This document shows, one piece after another, positions 5,940-7,214 of a DNA stretch of 7,214 nt. Source of the DNA: an uncultured Mycoplasmatota bacterium (GTDB lineage Bacteria > Bacillota_I > Bacilli_A > RF39 > UBA660); assembly GCA_946613765.1 (NCBI GenBank), contig CAMOFW010000036.1:1-7214 (forward strand), in the 5' to 3' direction. Positions within the stretch are counted from its first letter, which is position 1. Every line of letters starts with the position of its first letter. The notes under the pieces are model-generated. The model saw nothing but the letters and a program-made list of their open reading frames with translations, was not told the DNA's origin and did not search any database. The translations under genes were made by a program, and so were the position numbers.

Positions 5940-6489
5940 ATATTATTTTTAAATGTTCAAATAATATTTTTAATCCTATAGCAAATAAAGTTAATCCCCC
6001 TACTATTTGGTATAGCTTATAATTAGTTATTTTAGATCCTATAAATGTACCTATAAAACATAATATAAATGTAACAATAAATATTATAAATATTGTAGTA
6101 AATAAATTAATACTTAAATAAGGTAATGTTATACCTACTACAAAAGCATCTATAGAGGTTGCTATACCTAAAAATAATATAGTAAATAAATCTAAATAAT
6201 TAAATATTATATCTTCTTTTACTATAGCATCTTTAATCATTTTAAATCCTATTATAGATAATATAATAAATGATACATAATGATCAATATTAGATATTAA
6301 ATTATAGAACATATCCCCTAGTTTATACCCTATTAGAGGCATTATTATTTGAAATAAAGCAAATACTAGTGCTATAAGTATTGAATATTTAAATCTATTT
6401 TGTTTAACTGTTAAGCCTAAACATATTGATACTGCAAATGCATCCATAGCTAAAGATAATGCTATTAATATTATATCTATTATATTCAT
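5938..6489 (-). CDS. mntP: Manganese efflux pump MntP
   Basis: An inner membrane exporter of Mn2+ that protects against manganese excess. The 183-residue product has the usual length and about six hydrophobic helices. The two repeated family motifs are present: SLAMDAFAVS (residues 12-21, D16) and ATSIDAFVVG (110-119, D114), whose Asp residues are essential in the E. coli protein. GFKMIKD near 82-88 and GGLTLFAIGLKIL near 164-176 are also typical. The start is fixed by the family N-terminus because the first Asp motif begins 12 residues in; no SD is seen before this ATG, only AT-rich sequence. The leader is too short for the yybP-ykoY manganese riboswitch that often controls this gene. It converges on the 81-residue gene through a shared terminator and is divergent from the methyltransferase. 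Confidence 0.95.
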   Translation of the reverse strand: MNIIDIILIALSLAMDAFAVSICLGLTVKQNRFKYSILIALVFALFQIIMPLIGYKLGDMFYNLISNIDHYVSFIILSIIGFKMIKDAIVKEDIIFNYLDLFTILFLGIATSIDAFVVGITLPYLSINLFTTIFIIFIVTFILCFIGTFIGSKITNYKLYQIVGGLTLFAIGLKILFEHLKII

Positions 6490-6490
6490 A

Positions 6491-6519
6491 TTAAAATATA
6501 TGCAATTATGTGTTATTAT
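6491..6519 (+). promoter_or_regulatory. Candidate promoter of the methyltransferase gene
   Basis: TTAAAA (6491-6496), a 17-base spacer and TATTAT (6514-6519) preceded by TGT, an extended -10. The predicted start near 6526 leaves under ten bases before the ATG at 6535, so the message would be leaderless or nearly so. Confidence 0.45.
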
Positions 6520-6543
6520 ATGTATGTGATTTTTATGAATGAA
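6515..6543 (-). promoter_or_regulatory. mntP: Candidate promoter of mntP
   Basis: On the minus strand: TTCATT (6543 to 6538), a 17-base spacer and a perfect TATAAT (6520 to 6515). The predicted start near 6508 gives a leader of about 19 bases without an SD. The -10 shares five bases with the opposing -10, so the two promoters could not be occupied at once. The -35 match is weak (3/6). Confidence 0.4.
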
Positions 6544-7214
6544 AAAGAATTAATTAATTATTATAATAAACATAATGAAGATAAAAGATTATTAACTAAA
6601 CATGCTAATATTGAGTTTATTACTGCAATGAAATATATTAAAGATTATTTAAAAGATGGATATAAGATATTAGATGTTGGTGCTGGTACTGGTAGATATT
6701 CTTTAGAATTACAAAGAGATGGATATGATGTAACAGCAGTAGAACTTGTTAAACATAATCTTAGATATATAGAGAAAAAAGGTATTAAGTGTTATCAAGG
6801 TAATGCTATTGATTTATCTAGATTTGAAGATAATTCATTTGATATGGTATTACTTTTTGGACCTATGTATCATTTACTTACTATGGAAGAAAAAGTTAAA
6901 GCATTAGAGGAAGCTAAAAGAGTATCTAAAAAATATATATTTATATCTTATTGTATGAATGAATTTGCTGTTATATATCATGGATTTATGGAAGGATATA
7001 TTAAAGAAGATATAAAGAATTTAGATGATACCTTTAAAGTAATAAAAGATAATGATAATTTATATTCTTATGTTAGATTAGAAGATATTGATTATCTTAA
7101 AGATAAATGTAATTTAAAAAGAATTAAAATAATTAATCAAGATGGACCTACAGAATATATTAAAAATATAGTAAATAAGATGGATGATGAAACATATGAA
7201 TTATTTATTAATTA
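6535..7214 (+). CDS. Class I SAM-dependent methyltransferase (3' end outside window)
   Basis: An open frame from ATG at 6535 that runs off the right edge, with 226 residues visible. It has a Rossmann methyltransferase domain: motif I ILDVGAGTGRYS (residues 45-56) binds S-adenosylmethionine, with VTAVEL near 66-71 giving the acidic ribose-binding Glu, GNAIDLS near 89-95, and FDMVLLFGPMYHLL near 102-115 as motif IV and after. The N-terminal NKHNEDKRLLTKH and the FGPMYHL block match a common Bacillota family of uncharacterised small-molecule-type methyltransferases of about 250-270 residues, so the missing part is probably short. The substrate is unknown. No SD precedes the ATG at 6535; in-frame ATG (6520) and GTG (6526) codons exist upstream but overlap the predicted -10 or start site. 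It is divergent from mntP. Confidence 0.88.
   Translation, partial: MNEKELINYYNKHNEDKRLLTKHANIEFITAMKYIKDYLKDGYKILDVGAGTGRYSLELQRDGYDVTAVELVKHNLRYIEKKGIKCYQGNAIDLSRFEDNSFDMVLLFGPMYHLLTMEEKVKALEEAKRVSKKYIFISYCMNEFAVIYHGFMEGYIKEDIKNLDDTFKVIKDNDNLYSYVRLEDIDYLKDKCNLKRIKIINQDGPTEYIKNIVNKMDDETYELFIN

Noticed and set aside
6490..6534. yybP-ykoY manganese riboswitch before mntP
   Set aside because: The gap to the divergent gene is under 50 bases and lacks the conserved paired elements.
1..7214. UGA read as tryptophan (mycoplasma code)
   Set aside because: TGA ends the polymerase and yolD-like genes at exactly the expected lengths, and Trp is TGG throughout.

Overview
The window is very AT-rich DNA with compact, closely packed genes. 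Nearly all arginines are AGA, leucines are mostly TTA, Shine-Dalgarno (SD) sites are mostly strong, and promoters are of the housekeeping sigma-70/sigma-A type, often with an extended -10 (TGN before the hexamer). Tryptophan is TGG and TGA ends two genes (at 3902-3904 and 4221-4223), so the standard bacterial code is in use, not the mycoplasma code. Together with UppP (cell wall lipid recycling) and a YqjW/YolD-type pair, this suggests a low-GC Bacillota or an anaerobic relative of the Mollicutes (Erysipelotrichia, Turicibacter, Acholeplasma-like or RF39-like). The exact taxon cannot be fixed from this sequence.

Layout. Positions 72-872 (+) encode undecaprenyl-diphosphatase UppP. It converges, across a bidirectional terminator (874-903), on a sugar-phosphate nucleotidyltransferase-like gene (902-1795, -). 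Upstream of that, also on the minus strand, is an AlkD-like DNA alkylation repair gene (1846-2550, -). It is divergent from a Y-family translesion polymerase of the UvrX/YqjW type (2657-3904, +), which overlaps a YolD-like gene (3897-4223, +). The short gap between the alkylation repair gene and the polymerase carries two opposed extended -10 promoters and a 13-bp direct repeat that flanks the polymerase -10. A near-consensus promoter spanning the yolD stop codon leads into a 400-residue protein of unknown function (4273-5475, +).

A lone tRNA-Ala(UGC) gene follows (5524-5600), with its own promoter and terminator and an unusual C at position 33. Next come a small unknown gene (5689-5934, +) and, convergent with it through a terminator built into the coding ends, the manganese exporter gene mntP (5938-6489, -). 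MntP is divergent from a class I SAM-dependent methyltransferase (6535 onward, +) that runs off the right edge. Both of these last genes lack a clear SD.

How the parts fit together. The centre of the window (about 1846-4223, possibly to 5475) reads as a small DNA-damage module: removal of alkylated bases on one side, damage-tolerant synthesis on the other, controlled from one shared intergenic region. The 400-residue unknown protein beside it, with an acidic linker and a Cys/His cluster, is the least explained coding content. The other genes are housekeeping or general accessory functions. No insertion sequence, CRISPR array, phage structural gene or toxin-antitoxin pair was seen.
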